Positions 33,117-42,342 of a stretch of 54,191 nt of DNA are shown here, piece by piece. The DNA comes from JAPOQD01 sp964620555 (GTDB lineage Bacteria; Pseudomonadota; Gammaproteobacteria; Pseudomonadales; Halieaceae), in assembly GCA_964620555.1 (NCBI GenBank), contig CAZUGZ010000009.1, forward strand, positions 1 to 54,191, written 5' to 3'. Position 1 is the first letter of the stretch; each line of letters opens with the position of its first letter. The notes under the pieces are model-generated. The model saw nothing but the letters and a program-made list of their open reading frames with translations, did no database searches and was not told the origin of the DNA. Made by a program: the position numbers and the translations under genes.

Positions 33117-34342
33117 CTTCCGGTCACGGGAATCTCCGCCTCCTCGAAACTGGGGTAGGGCCCCATCAGCAGGATCAGTACGCTGGCGACCACACAGCAT
33201 ACCACTGTCAGTTGCAGGGCTGCACGGTAACCCCCCGTATAGTCGTACAGTCCGCCCACCAGCAGGGGCGCGAGCATTGCCCCGGAGTAGAAGATGCTCA
33301 AGCCGATCGAATAGATGGTGGCGTGGGCGCGCAAACCGAAATAGCGCGCACTCATATAGGCCAGCAGGTCCAGTTCGGCCCCGGAGGTGAAGCCGAGGGC
33401 CAGCACCGCGAAAGTGGCAAATTCGGTTCGCTGCCCCGCCAGCAGCAGGCAGCCCAGCGCGGCCACCGCGAAGGCCATCACCGCGACGTGACGGGCCTGG
33501 AAGCGATCCAGCAGGAACCCCACAGCAACCCGGGCAAACAGCAGTCCGATACCCACGGTTGCGGTCGTGGTTGCTGCATCCCGGCGGCTGAGTCCGATCT
33601 CCCGCAGCAGGGGGATGAGGTTGATCAGCAGGCCGGACATGACCAGGGCCACCAGTAGAAACGTGACCGACAGCAGCCAGAATGCAGGTCTGCGCAGGGC
33701 CTCAGCCAGGGGAAAACCGGCTTCGGTGGCAGCGCGGGGTGCGGTAGCGCCTCTACCGGCCGGGCCGTCCGCGTCTTTCCCGATCCATATCCAGGCGATG
33801 GGGAACTGGCACAGCACCAGGCACGACAGGATCAGCCAGGCGCTTCGCCAACCGTAATCCTCGATCAGGGCATTCAGCAGGATCGGCAGCACAAAGGCGC
33901 TGACCCCGGTGCCGGCAAGAATAATGCCGTAGGCCAGACCGCGGTGCCGGTCGAAGTGTTTCGAGACCGCGGCAATATAGGTCACGCCCAGGGTACCGCT
34001 GCCGAACACGGCGCTCGCCGCAAACAGGCCGTAGAGCATCATCAGTTCCCCCTGCAGCCGGGACAGGCCGGCCATGAACAGGGCCAGCAGGGGGATGGAG
34101 AGCAGTATCGGCTTGCGGGGTCCGAATCGGTCGCAGATTCGTCCCAGCAGGGGCATGACCAGGATCCAACCGAGCATCAGGAAGCTGATCGCCGCACCCA
34201 TCTCCGTCCGGCTCCAGCCGAACTCCTCCTCCAGCGGTACCATGAAGGACGACATGCTGTAGAACAGGATGGCGCCCACCCCCAGGGCATTGCCGGACAG
34301 ACCGGCCACCACCACCGGCCACCCCCTGCGGAATTCAGCCAT
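33113..34342 (-). CDS. Major facilitator superfamily transporter
   Basis: A 409-residue, about 12-helix MFS protein. The ATG at 34342 gives MAEFRRGWPVVVAGLSGNAL; the frame extends far upstream but overlaps the CoA-ligase gene. The helix 2-3 loop carries GRICDRFGPRKP, the MFS signature, and the second half has a matching LLDRFQARHVAV. The sequence type resembles monocarboxylate/oxalate-formate-like carriers, so an organic acid pathway intermediate is a reasonable guess. The stop of the CoA ligase overlaps its start (TGATG), and its own stop overlaps the SnoaL start. Confidence 0.88.
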   Translation of the reverse strand: MAEFRRGWPVVVAGLSGNALGVGAILFYSMSSFMVPLEEEFGWSRTEMGAAISFLMLGWILVMPLLGRICDRFGPRKPILLSIPLLALFMAGLSRLQGELMMLYGLFAASAVFGSGTLGVTYIAAVSKHFDRHRGLAYGIILAGTGVSAFVLPILLNALIEDYGWRSAWLILSCLVLCQFPIAWIWIGKDADGPAGRGATAPRAATEAGFPLAEALRRPAFWLLSVTFLLVALVMSGLLINLIPLLREIGLSRRDAATTTATVGIGLLFARVAVGFLLDRFQARHVAVMAFAVAALGCLLLAGQRTEFATFAVLALGFTSGAELDLLAYMSARYFGLRAHATIYSIGLSIFYSGAMLAPLLVGGLYDYTGGYRAALQLTVVCCVVASVLILLMGPYPSFEEAEIPVTGR

Positions 34343-35946
34343 CAGCGCGAGTCCCGTGTCGCGCGCGGGTAGCGATCGGGCGTTGCCGGATCGGTGCTGG
34401 AGAAAACCTTCCCGTAGCGCTCCTGCAACTTTCTTTTCAGCAACTTGCCGGTTTCGGTGCGGGGTAACTCGTCGACAAAATCGATGGCGCGGGGCGCCTT
34501 GTAATGGGCGATCTGCCCACGGCACCAGTCGATCAACTCCCCCTGCAACCCGTGATCCGCGTCGATACCCGGAGCGGCGATGGCGCAGGCGTGGACCGCC
34601 TCGCCCATTTCTTCGCAGGGAACCCCGAACACCGCCACATCCAGCACTTTGGGGTGCGAGAGCAGGCAGTTCTCGGTCTCCTGGGGATAGATGTTGACGC
34701 CGCCGGAAATGATCATGTTCGACTGGCGATCGGTCAGGTAGAGGTAGCCTTCCCCGTCCAGGTAGCCGATATCCCCCAGGGTAAACCAGTCCCCGTGATA
34801 TGCGCCCGCCGTTTTTTTCTCGTCGCCGTGGTAGACGAACTTCGTCACCATGGTATCGCGGAAATACACTGTGCCCTGCTCGCCCGGTGTGCTTACCCGT
34901 TGCAGCGACTGGTCGAAGATGGCGAGGTCCACGCCCCCCCAGGCACGCCCCACCGAGCCGGGATGGGCAAGCCACTGGCCGGAATCGATGATTGTGCCGC
35001 CGCCCTCGGTACCCGCGTAGTACTCGGTCAGGACTTCACCCCACCAGTCGATCATGGCCCGTTTCAGCGGCACTGGGCAGGGTGCCGCTGCGTGCACCGC
35101 AACCCGGAGGCTGGACACGTCGTAGCGCTTGCGCACGCTGGCGGGGAGAGTCAGCAGGCGCTTGAAGTGGGTGGGAACCCACTGGGATACCTGGATCCGC
35201 TGTTCGGCGATGATCCGCAGCGCCTCTTCGGCATCAAAGCGGTCCATTACATGAACCGTGCCCCCCAGGCAGTGCATGGCGGCGCAGGAGCGCATGGGCG
35301 CGGCGTGGTAGAGGGGCGCCGGACACAGGTAGCGGTCCCCCGGGCGGAATCCGAACAGGCGCACGAAGCGGGTCTGGGCCTGCACCAGGGCTTCGTCATC
35401 AAATTCGCAGTTGTGCAGGGGTCTGCGAATCCCCTTGGGCTGCCCGGTGGTGCCGGAGGAATAGAGCATCACCGAGCCCGGGCACTGGTCCGGCAGCGGC
35501 ATATCTTCGGCAACGTGGGACACTGCCTGCTCCAGCGCAGCGAAACCCGGAATCTCTCCCCCAACCGAGAAACGGTGTGCGACGCGATCACCCAAAGCGG
35601 TCGCCGTCGCGGCTGCGGCGTTCGCGGAGTCGGCCGATGCGATCAACAGCCCGGCGGCGCAGTTCTCCACGATGTATTCGACCTCGGCGGTGCCCAGGTG
35701 CCAGTTGATGGGAGTGAGGAACAGGCCGATCCGCTGTGTGCCCCAGTAAATGTCGAAGAATTGCTCGATGTTGCCCAGCAGGACCGCGACGCTGTCGCCG
35801 CGTCTCAACCCCAGGGATCGCAACCAGTGGGCGACCCGCCGGGAGCGCCGCTCCAACTGTCCGTAGGTTTCACGGAAACCGCGACTGCCGATGGCATAGG
35901 CGACGCGCTCCGGCGTGGCTCGCGCGTGCTCGAGTAATCCGGTCAT
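34342..35946 (-). CDS. AMP-dependent acyl-CoA synthetase/ligase
   Basis: A 534-residue ANL-superfamily enzyme. It has the phosphate loop YSSGTTGQPKG (residues 162-172), YYAGTEGGG near 315, the hinge-region GDIGYLDGEGYLYLTDR near 405, and the C-terminal catalytic lysine K501 in RTETGKLLKR. It would activate a carboxylic acid to its CoA thioester through an acyl-adenylate. Chain or ring specificity cannot be read from sequence; neighbours suggest the acid released from a BVMO-derived ester or lactone. It lies 28 bases after the esterase gene and overlaps the MFS gene by one base. Confidence 0.92.
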   Translation of the reverse strand: MTGLLEHARATPERVAYAIGSRGFRETYGQLERRSRRVAHWLRSLGLRRGDSVAVLLGNIEQFFDIYWGTQRIGLFLTPINWHLGTAEVEYIVENCAAGLLIASADSANAAAATATALGDRVAHRFSVGGEIPGFAALEQAVSHVAEDMPLPDQCPGSVMLYSSGTTGQPKGIRRPLHNCEFDDEALVQAQTRFVRLFGFRPGDRYLCPAPLYHAAPMRSCAAMHCLGGTVHVMDRFDAEEALRIIAEQRIQVSQWVPTHFKRLLTLPASVRKRYDVSSLRVAVHAAAPCPVPLKRAMIDWWGEVLTEYYAGTEGGGTIIDSGQWLAHPGSVGRAWGGVDLAIFDQSLQRVSTPGEQGTVYFRDTMVTKFVYHGDEKKTAGAYHGDWFTLGDIGYLDGEGYLYLTDRQSNMIISGGVNIYPQETENCLLSHPKVLDVAVFGVPCEEMGEAVHACAIAAPGIDADHGLQGELIDWCRGQIAHYKAPRAIDFVDELPRTETGKLLKRKLQERYGKVFSSTDPATPDRYPRATRDSR

Positions 35947-35974
35947 CGCTGGCAGAGGTTCCCGTCGGTTCCAT

Positions 35975-36880
35975 TCACCGTCCGCTGACGCAGTCCTCGA
36001 TGAAGGCGGCCATCTGCTCGATGGCCCGGCGGCCCTCCTCCAGTTCCGCAGCGTACATGTGCCACTGGTGAATCATGCCGGGCCACTCCTCCAGTTGTAC
36101 CGGCACGCCCGCGGCTTTCGCGGCGCGGGCCACGGCGCGGGAATCGTCGAGAAAAATGTCGCGGGTGCCCGCCTGCAGCAGCAGTGGTGGAAACCCGGTG
36201 TAGTCGAGATGGACCGGAGAGGCATAGGGGTCGTCGAGGTTCCCGCCCTCGCCCACGTAATCGGCACCCATGGCCAGTGCCATATCGAACATGCCCACCG
36301 GGTCCACATCAGCGAGCTGCCGGTAACTGTCGCCGGTACAACGGAGGTCCGCCCACGTGGAACTGGCGGCGACTCCTGCGGGCAATGGCGACCCGGCATC
36401 GCGCAGGGACGCAGTCAGGGCCAGTGCCAGCCCACCTCCGGCGGAGTCGCCGCCGACACAGAGATTGGCGGCTTCCAGGCCCTGCGCCAGCAACCATTGA
36501 TATGCCGCCCTGGCGTCCTCCAGTTGCGCCGGGTAGCGATACTCCGGCACCAGCCGGTAATCGATCACCAGTACCCGCACCCTCGCTGCGGCGGAGATCC
36601 ACTGCGCCAGGTGGCGGTGTGATCTGGCCGAGCACACCGCAAAACCGCCCCCGTGCAGGTACAGGAGTGCGCGCTCACTGCGCGCCGCCGCTGCGGCGAC
36701 CAACTCCGCGGGTACGCCATTGGCATCCACCTGCTCCACCGACGCACCCTCGATACCGGCGAAGGAACAGGCCAGCGTCTCCAGGTCGGCGCGCAAGGTT
36801 TCCAGGCCGGTGTCCTGGTCCCACCCGGCGCGCGTTGCCAGAATCCTTGCGATCACCTGTTCCAGTTCCCGGTTCGACAC
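35975..36880 (-). CDS. Alpha/beta hydrolase of the HSL (hormone-sensitive lipase) family
   Basis: A 301-residue esterase. The start chosen is GTG at 36880, preceded by GGAGGGGGG, giving VSNRELEQVIARILA, a typical N-terminus and length for this family; ATGs at 36907, 36910 and 36961 are possible alternatives. The oxyanion motif HGGG is at 76-79, the nucleophile S146 in GDSAGG, the acid D241 in AGTRDIFLDD and the histidine H271 in GMIHQW. HSL-type enzymes hydrolyse short acyl esters and lactones, fitting a step after Baeyer-Villiger oxidation. It is the first gene of the esterase-ligase-MFS-SnoaL operon and divergent from the PQQ dehydrogenase gene. Confidence 0.9.
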   Translation of the reverse strand: MSNRELEQVIARILATRAGWDQDTGLETLRADLETLACSFAGIEGASVEQVDANGVPAELVAAAAARSERALLYLHGGGFAVCSARSHRHLAQWISAAARVRVLVIDYRLVPEYRYPAQLEDARAAYQWLLAQGLEAANLCVGGDSAGGGLALALTASLRDAGSPLPAGVAASSTWADLRCTGDSYRQLADVDPVGMFDMALAMGADYVGEGGNLDDPYASPVHLDYTGFPPLLLQAGTRDIFLDDSRAVARAAKAAGVPVQLEEWPGMIHQWHMYAAELEEGRRAIEQMAAFIEDCVSGR

Positions 36881-36933
36881 GTCCTGCCCCCCTCCGGCAG
36901 CTGCCATCATTTTCAATGGTACAGACTCTTTGG

Positions 36934-36955
36934 TAGACACTAGTTGTCTTATAAG
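36934..36955. promoter_or_regulatory. Operator candidate A (TAGACA-N5-TGTCTT)
   Basis: An inverted repeat with arms TAGACA and TGTCTT and a 5-base spacer, followed by TATAAG, lies between the divergent esterase and PQQ-dehydrogenase genes. Read on + it matches 17 of 22 positions of the minus-strand sequence at 44252-44231 ahead of the BVMO gene. The overlapping TCTTATAAGA (36947-36956) is a perfect 10-base palindrome and may include a -10 element. A TetR- or MarR-type binding site is inferred. Confidence 0.55.
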
Positions 36956-37058
36956 ATACATGTTAGGATTCCGCCGATCAAGCGCAAGCTGCCGGGACCG
37001 GTTCGACGGAAAACGGGCCGAAAATGCCGGCTGACCGAGGGAACCTCTGATCAATTTC

Positions 37059-39083
37059 ATGACCCGATCCCGCAGACTGGCGATTGCCGCAATCCTGCTG
37101 CTCGCCGTCGTCGCACTCCTGTTCTGGAACCCGGGACCGGACATGCTGCCCTACGAGCGCAGTGCCGCGGGTGAGCCCCTGGCCGACACCCAGTGGCCCC
37201 AGTACGGCAACACTCACGGTGGTGAGCGCTATTCCGGGCTCGACCAGATCAATCGCAGCAACGTGGAGAACCTGGAGGTCGCCTGGGTGTACCAGGCGGG
37301 GGAACTGGCTGCTATCGAATCCGGGGAGCAGCCCTTCAACCCCTGGCAATCCACCGCGGTGCTGGTGGAGGACACCCTGGTAAGCTGCACACCGACTGGC
37401 CGGCTGCTGGCACTGGACCCTGTCACCGGGGAAGAGCGCTGGACCTTTGAACCCGGGGTCGATTTTTCCTCCTTCGGCCACACCTTCGTCAAGTGCCGGG
37501 GTGTTTCCACTTACGTGGATGAATCCGCCCCCGCGGACTCCCTCTGCAGGACGCGACTCATCTGGGGCACCGGCGACCTGCGCGCCTTCGCCGTCGACGC
37601 CCGCAGTGGCCGGCGCTGCCCGGATTTCGGCGCCGCTGCCGGCACCCCCGGGGAGGTCCAGTTCGATGCGGGCCCCAACCTGAGTTTTCACGACGAGGTG
37701 CAGATTCACGCGCCGCCGGCCATGGCCGGGCGGGTGGCGGTGTTCGGTTCCACCCTGGCGGACAACGTCAATGTGCAGGCGCCGAGCGGCATGATACGGG
37801 CCATCGATGCCCGCAGCGGCGAACTGTTGTGGACCTTCGACCCGGTGCCGCGCAGCGGCGATGACCCGGCGGCGGCGACCTGGGGTGAGGACAGCACCGG
37901 GCTGGTTGGTGCCGGCAACGCCTGGAGCCTGCTTTCGGCGGATCCGGATAATGGCCTCGTATTCGTGCCTACCACCAGCCCCAGCGCTGACCTGGTGGGC
38001 AGCTACCGCCCCGGCGAGAACCGCTACACGGATTCCCTGGTGGCGCTCGACAGCGACACCGGCGCGGTGCGCTGGCACTTCCAGTTCGTGCACCATGATC
38101 TATGGGACTACGACCTGCCGGCACAACCGATCCTCACCGATATCGATTACGGGGGAGAGACCGTACCCGCAGTGGTGCAACTGACCAAGCAGGGCATGGT
38201 CTTCGTATTCAACCGGCTCACCGGGGAGCCCCTGTTACCCATTGAGGAACGTCCGGTCCCGCAGAACACCGACAATCCCGACGAATGGTTGTCGCCCACG
38301 CAACCATTCTCCAATCTGGCGCTGGTGCAACAGGGCATGAAACCCGAGGACGCCTGGGGCTTCACCTTCTGGGACCGCAGGGCCTGCAGGGAAGCCATTG
38401 AGAGTCTGCGCAACGAGGGCCTCTATACCCCGCCCAGCACCCGGGGAACCATCGTCATGCCGTCCTCCGCCGGTGGCATGAACTGGGGTGGTGGCGCCGT
38501 CGTGCCCGGCACCGGCATCCTGGTTACCCCGACTTTGCACATGGCCCAGGTGCACCGACTGGTGCCCCGGGCTGAGGCCGATCCCCAGCAGCGCGGCACG
38601 GGGGCACGCCTGTTCTTTCCCATGCATGGGACAGACTACGCGATGGAACTGTGGTTTCTCACTTCCCCACTGGGTGCGCCCTGCACGCGCCCCCCCTGGG
38701 GTCGGCTGTCAGCGGTGGACCTGGTCGCCGGCGAGGTGCTGTGGCAGGTTCCACTGGGCTCCGTGGAACGCCTGGCCGAACAGCAAATCGGTATCCCCCT
38801 GCCGTTGGAGATGGGCACGCCGATGGCGGGCGGCCCCATTGTCACCCGGGGCGGCCTCGCCTTCATTGCCGCCAGCGCCGATGACCGGTTCAGGGCCTTC
38901 GACATCGAGACTGGAGTCAGGCTCTGGGAGGCAAAACTGCCGGCAGGTGGCCAGTCCACCCCCATGACCTACGCCGCCGGTGGGCGCCAGTACGTGGTCA
39001 TCATGGCAGGTGGCCATCCCTACTATGGCACCACCAGGGGCGATCACATCATCGCCTTTGCACTCAAAGAGGGAACTGACTGA
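37059..39083 (+). CDS. PQQ-dependent dehydrogenase, membrane-anchored
   Basis: A 674-residue quinoprotein of the glucose/quinate/alcohol dehydrogenase superfamily. A single N-terminal membrane span or uncleaved signal (about residues 5-23) leads into an eight-bladed propeller with repeated tryptophan-docking motifs such as GRLLALDPVTGEERWTF, GMIRAIDARSGELLWTF and DSLVALDSDTGAVRWHFQFVHHDLWDYDLPAQP. The last is diagnostic for this family. The four-or-five-helix membrane domain of true glucose dehydrogenases is missing, and no heme C motif (CxxCH) is present, so electrons must go to quinone or a separate cytochrome. It probably oxidises an alcohol in the periplasm. It is divergent from the esterase. 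Confidence 0.9.
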   Translation: MTRSRRLAIAAILLLAVVALLFWNPGPDMLPYERSAAGEPLADTQWPQYGNTHGGERYSGLDQINRSNVENLEVAWVYQAGELAAIESGEQPFNPWQSTAVLVEDTLVSCTPTGRLLALDPVTGEERWTFEPGVDFSSFGHTFVKCRGVSTYVDESAPADSLCRTRLIWGTGDLRAFAVDARSGRRCPDFGAAAGTPGEVQFDAGPNLSFHDEVQIHAPPAMAGRVAVFGSTLADNVNVQAPSGMIRAIDARSGELLWTFDPVPRSGDDPAAATWGEDSTGLVGAGNAWSLLSADPDNGLVFVPTTSPSADLVGSYRPGENRYTDSLVALDSDTGAVRWHFQFVHHDLWDYDLPAQPILTDIDYGGETVPAVVQLTKQGMVFVFNRLTGEPLLPIEERPVPQNTDNPDEWLSPTQPFSNLALVQQGMKPEDAWGFTFWDRRACREAIESLRNEGLYTPPSTRGTIVMPSSAGGMNWGGGAVVPGTGILVTPTLHMAQVHRLVPRAEADPQQRGTGARLFFPMHGTDYAMELWFLTSPLGAPCTRPPWGRLSAVDLVAGEVLWQVPLGSVERLAEQQIGIPLPLEMGTPMAGGPIVTRGGLAFIAASADDRFRAFDIETGVRLWEAKLPAGGQSTPMTYAAGGRQYVVIMAGGHPYYGTTRGDHIIAFALKEGTD

Positions 39084-39153
39084 AGATCCCCGCTGTTCCG
39101 GGCATCGGTGCGATGTTCCGTGCCGCATTCGTTCCCGCCGCCCCTCATCGGCG

Positions 39154-40176
39154 TCAGCCCTGCCGGACGGCGGCCACCTCCGGGGCGCCAATCATCTGCC
39201 GGTACTCGGCGCGGGTGGCAATTGGCCGACCCACCACTTCCGACAGCATCTTCGCCAGCTCGAAGCACTGCAGGTTGCTGCTGATCCGGTCGTCCCGGTG
39301 GGGCCACAGGTAGTAGGTGTCTTCCATCCCGATTCGGATATGAAGCCCCATGGATGCCGCCATGGTTGCCAGGTGCATCGACGCCCGTCCAGCGGCACAG
39401 ACCTTGATAAACGCGTCGGGATCGACATCCCGAATGGTGTTGACCATGCGGTTCAGGCCCTCGCTCATCTGGCGCGGATTTTCCATCGGCGCACAACCGG
39501 GCAGCGCCGGCAACACGATCCACACCGCGCCGGGTTTGATCAGGCCGCTGCGCAACAGGTAACGGTCGGCATTGGAAATGTCCGCGTCGTTGTACACGGC
39601 GATTTCCGGAACCGCGCCCGCGGCCTGCAGCAGCCGCGTCTTTTCCAGCAGCACCGCCGGCGGCTTGGCCAGTAGCGAATCGCCGACGAATACGGCTGTG
39701 GCGTTGACGGGAGACGCGTCGAGGATTCCCGAATCGATGGTCTTCTCCATCTCATCCCAATCCCGCGACAGCCCGGGCACCAGGCAGCCATCCACTACCA
39801 GGTCGGGAAATTCCTCTTTCAGGGGTGCGATCACGTTGTTGAATTTCTCACAGGAGAGGATGAAATGTTCCTTGTCATCCCGCACGTGGATGTGCACGGT
39901 ACTGGCGCCCGCCCTCAATACCTCCCGTGCCGATTCGCGGATTTCCTCGTCGGTCACAGGCTGGTTGGGGTTGTCCTCGCGGCGGAAGAAGGAGCCGGTA
40001 ATGGCCACCGACACGACCATCTTCTGATCGATGTCCCACTTCCGGGAAATCGGCGCATCGTGAAAGCAACAGTGTTCCAGGTCGGCGATTTTGGGAAAGG
40101 CGTAGGCGCGCCAGATCATCTTTTTCCTGCAGTATTCGAGGCTCTGCTCCACCTTGTCCCAAAAGATATTCGGCAT
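39154..40176 (-). CDS. BKACE-family (DUF849) beta-keto acid cleavage enzyme
   Basis: A 340-residue member of the family founded by 3-keto-5-aminohexanoate cleavage enzyme (Kce), which condenses a beta-keto acid with acetyl-CoA and splits it into acetoacetate and an acyl-CoA. The zinc ligands H95 and H97 lie in VHIHVRDD, and the C-terminal HIRIGMEDTYYLWP is diagnostic. An N-terminal extension of about 50 residues precedes the usual first strand (KMVVSVAITGSFF). Its actual beta-keto acid is unknown. It is divergent from the SDR gene and convergent with the PQQ dehydrogenase gene; no other gene lies close on its strand. Confidence 0.9.
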   Translation of the reverse strand: MPNIFWDKVEQSLEYCRKKMIWRAYAFPKIADLEHCCFHDAPISRKWDIDQKMVVSVAITGSFFRREDNPNQPVTDEEIRESAREVLRAGASTVHIHVRDDKEHFILSCEKFNNVIAPLKEEFPDLVVDGCLVPGLSRDWDEMEKTIDSGILDASPVNATAVFVGDSLLAKPPAVLLEKTRLLQAAGAVPEIAVYNDADISNADRYLLRSGLIKPGAVWIVLPALPGCAPMENPRQMSEGLNRMVNTIRDVDPDAFIKVCAAGRASMHLATMAASMGLHIRIGMEDTYYLWPHRDDRISSNLQCFELAKMLSEVVGRPIATRAEYRQMIGAPEVAAVRQG

Positions 40177-40191
40177 GATCCAACCCTCTGA

Positions 40192-40215
40192 ATAGATATT
40201 TGTCTATTTTATAGA
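40192..40215. promoter_or_regulatory. Operator candidate B (half-site cluster) between BKACE and SDR genes
   Basis: In the 61-base AT-rich divergent gap the word ATAGA occurs at 192-196 and 211-215 (offset 40000), and TCTAT at 203-207, forming two overlapping inverted repeats. TGTCTA at 40201 equals the half-site of candidates A and C, but the spacing differs, so membership in the same regulon is weaker here. Confidence 0.4.
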
Positions 40216-40237
40216 TGTATGACATATTATACAAAAA

Positions 40238-41098
40238 ATGAGGACGGGGAAAACTGCAGTGACCTCACAACGCCTGCAGGGTAAGGTTGCGCTGGTCACC
40301 GGGGCCACCAGCGGCATCGGCCGCTGCACCGCGCAACGGATGGTGTCTGAGGGCGCCTCGGTGGTGCTTTGCGGGCGCCGGAAGAACCTGGGGGAGGAGA
40401 TCGCCGCACAGTTGGGTGACTCCGCCCTCTTTGTCGAGGCCGACGTGACCGACGAAACCCAGGTGCAGCGAACGGTGCAGACCGTCCTGGACCGATTCGG
40501 CCAACTGGATATCCTGTTCAACAACGCCGGTGCTCCCGCGCCGCCGGGGGAAATCGGGAACATCCGCTCGGAGGATTTTGACGCCGCGGTGGCGCTGCTG
40601 CTGCGCAGCGTATTCTATGGCATCAAGCATGCCGCGCCGGTGATGTGCGACCGGGGCCAGGGCGCCATCGTCAGCAACGCCAGCGTGGCGGCACGCCGGG
40701 GTGGCTATGCCACCAGTCACCTGTACGGCGCCCTGAAAGCGGCCGTGGTACAGCTCTCAAAGAGCGTGTCTCTCGAACTCGCCGAGAGCGGTGTGCGCGT
40801 CAATACCGTATCGCCGGGCGCGATCGCCACAGGTATCTTTGGCCGCGGCGCTGGCCTGGAGAGTGATGCCGCCGACGCTACCGCGGACCGGGTGCGCGAC
40901 GCCCTGCAAGGGGCTCAGCCACTGGGCCGCGCCGGCAGTCCCGAAGATATCGCCAATGCCGTCATCTTCCTGGCGTCCGATGAAGCGAGCTTTATCACCG
41001 GTCGCGACCTGGTGGTGGATGGTGGCGCAATCGCCGGGCGGCCCTTTTCCCAGGCCAGCGCACAGCGTCGGGCGCTGCAGCGTATTCTCAGGGAATAA
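40238..41098 (+). CDS. Short-chain dehydrogenase/reductase
   Basis: A 286-residue classical SDR with TGATSGIGRCTA (about residues 21-32), NNAG near 94, Ser in IVSNASVAARR, and the catalytic Tyr/Lys in LYGALKAAV. The arginine-rich GRRKN after strand 2 hints at NADP(H). The C-terminal DEASFITGRDLVVDGGAIAG is typical of 3-hydroxy or 7-alpha-hydroxysteroid-type and other FabG-like SDRs. ATG at 40238 or GTG at 40259 could be the start. It could oxidise an alcohol to the ketone used by the BVMO. It is convergent with the CoA-transferase gene, with 23 bases between the stops. Confidence 0.9.
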   Translation: MRTGKTAVTSQRLQGKVALVTGATSGIGRCTAQRMVSEGASVVLCGRRKNLGEEIAAQLGDSALFVEADVTDETQVQRTVQTVLDRFGQLDILFNNAGAPAPPGEIGNIRSEDFDAAVALLLRSVFYGIKHAAPVMCDRGQGAIVSNASVAARRGGYATSHLYGALKAAVVQLSKSVSLELAESGVRVNTVSPGAIATGIFGRGAGLESDAADATADRVRDALQGAQPLGRAGSPEDIANAVIFLASDEASFITGRDLVVDGGAIAGRPFSQASAQRRALQRILRE

Positions 41099-41121
41099 TC
41101 TGCTCCCCGGGGCGCAGACTC

Positions 41122-42330
41122 CTAAATCGTCTTCGAGCGCTGCAACCGGTCGATATCCCCGTCATCGAAACCGAGTTCCCTGAGGATTTCGACGGTGTGT
41201 TCTCCCAGTGCCGGCGCTGGGCTCACCTCCGCAAAGGGGGTTTCACTCAGTTCGATGGGGGGGCCCACCATTTTGAAACGTCCCACCGGCGGGTGTTCGG
41301 CCCAGCGAATATAACCGTTCTCCAGGGCCTGCTCGCTGTTGAGCACATCGTCGTAATCGGCAACCGCGGTGACGAACAGGTCCGCCGCCTGGAACACTTC
41401 CAGCCACTGGTCAGTGGTACGCTGCAACAGTACCTGGTCCAGCAACCGGTGGATTCGCTCACCGGCGAAATTGCGACTCTCCCCGTCGTATTGCGGATCG
41501 TCGATCAGGTCGGGGCGATTGATCGCCGTGCAGAAGCTCGGCCACCGGCTGTCCTCGATACCCGCAATGGCGATCCAGCCGTCGCTGGTTCGAAACGCGC
41601 CCCAGGCGCCGTTGAGAAACTGGTGGCCACGACCGGCACGGCGGTTTTCCCTGCCGGTGATCGAAGCCTGGATCAGTTCCCAGGGCTGCAGCGCGAGCAA
41701 CGCGCCGTACATCGAGGTATCCACTTTCTGGCCGGTTCCGGTCCGCTCCCGGGCGTAGAGGGCGGTGAGAATGCCCAGCGCCGAGAACACCGCACCGGAG
41801 TAGTCCGCGGCTACAAACCCCGCGGGCAGTGGTGGCTGTCCCTCCAAGCCGGTCTTGGTCATGATGCCGGCGGCTGCCTGGGCCAGCATGTCACGGCTGG
41901 GCCGCCTCGCCCAGGGCCCCCTCGGGCCCCAGGAGGAGGCGGTGGCGTGGATCAGGCGGGGAAATCGCTCGTGCAGGTGCTCGTAGGAAAAACCCAGGCG
42001 GTCGAGCACGCCGGGACGGAAGTTGGTCAGCAGGACATCGGCGCCGTCCAGCAAACGCCGCAGCACTTCCTTGCCTTCGTCCTGTTTGAGATCCAGGGTG
42101 AGACTGCGTTTGCCTCGATTCAGAAGAAAAAAGAACTGCTGGAAATCGCCGTGGGGCAGCTCCTCGCCGGCGATTCGGGCGACCGTCATCTGCCGGGCCA
42201 GGTCGCCGCTCTCGCGGTTTTCCACCTTGATCACGTCGGCGCCCATATCGGCCAGGAACAGGGCGGCATAGGGCCCCTGGATCTCCTGCCCCAGCTCGAT
42301 CACCTTGATGCCATCGAGTGCTCCCGCCAC
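41122..42330 (-). CDS. CoA-transferase, family III (CaiB/BaiF)
   Basis: A 402-residue family III CoA-transferase, which moves CoA between carboxylic acids through an aspartyl anhydride. Seen are LDGIKVIELGQEIQGPYAALFLADMGADVIKVE at the N-terminus (split by a conserved glycine-proline), NRGKRSLTLDLK, LLTNFRPGVLDRLGF, and the likely catalytic aspartate D147 in RDMLAQAAAG. Family members include BaiF/RacE-type racemases, so a CoA-ester racemase is possible, but the overall pattern favours transfer. It starts 12 bases after the BVMO stop, so the two are co-transcribed. Confidence 0.9.
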   Translation of the reverse strand: MAGALDGIKVIELGQEIQGPYAALFLADMGADVIKVENRESGDLARQMTVARIAGEELPHGDFQQFFFLLNRGKRSLTLDLKQDEGKEVLRRLLDGADVLLTNFRPGVLDRLGFSYEHLHERFPRLIHATASSWGPRGPWARRPSRDMLAQAAAGIMTKTGLEGQPPLPAGFVAADYSGAVFSALGILTALYARERTGTGQKVDTSMYGALLALQPWELIQASITGRENRRAGRGHQFLNGAWGAFRTSDGWIAIAGIEDSRWPSFCTAINRPDLIDDPQYDGESRNFAGERIHRLLDQVLLQRTTDQWLEVFQAADLFVTAVADYDDVLNSEQALENGYIRWAEHPPVGRFKMVGPPIELSETPFAEVSPAPALGEHTVEILRELGFDDGDIDRLQRSKTI

Positions 42331-42342
42331 TGCGCCTCCCGC

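Noticed and set aside
34504..35937. 477-codon frame antisense to the CoA ligase
   Set aside because: The ligase has all adenylate-forming motifs on the minus strand; the antisense frame has none.
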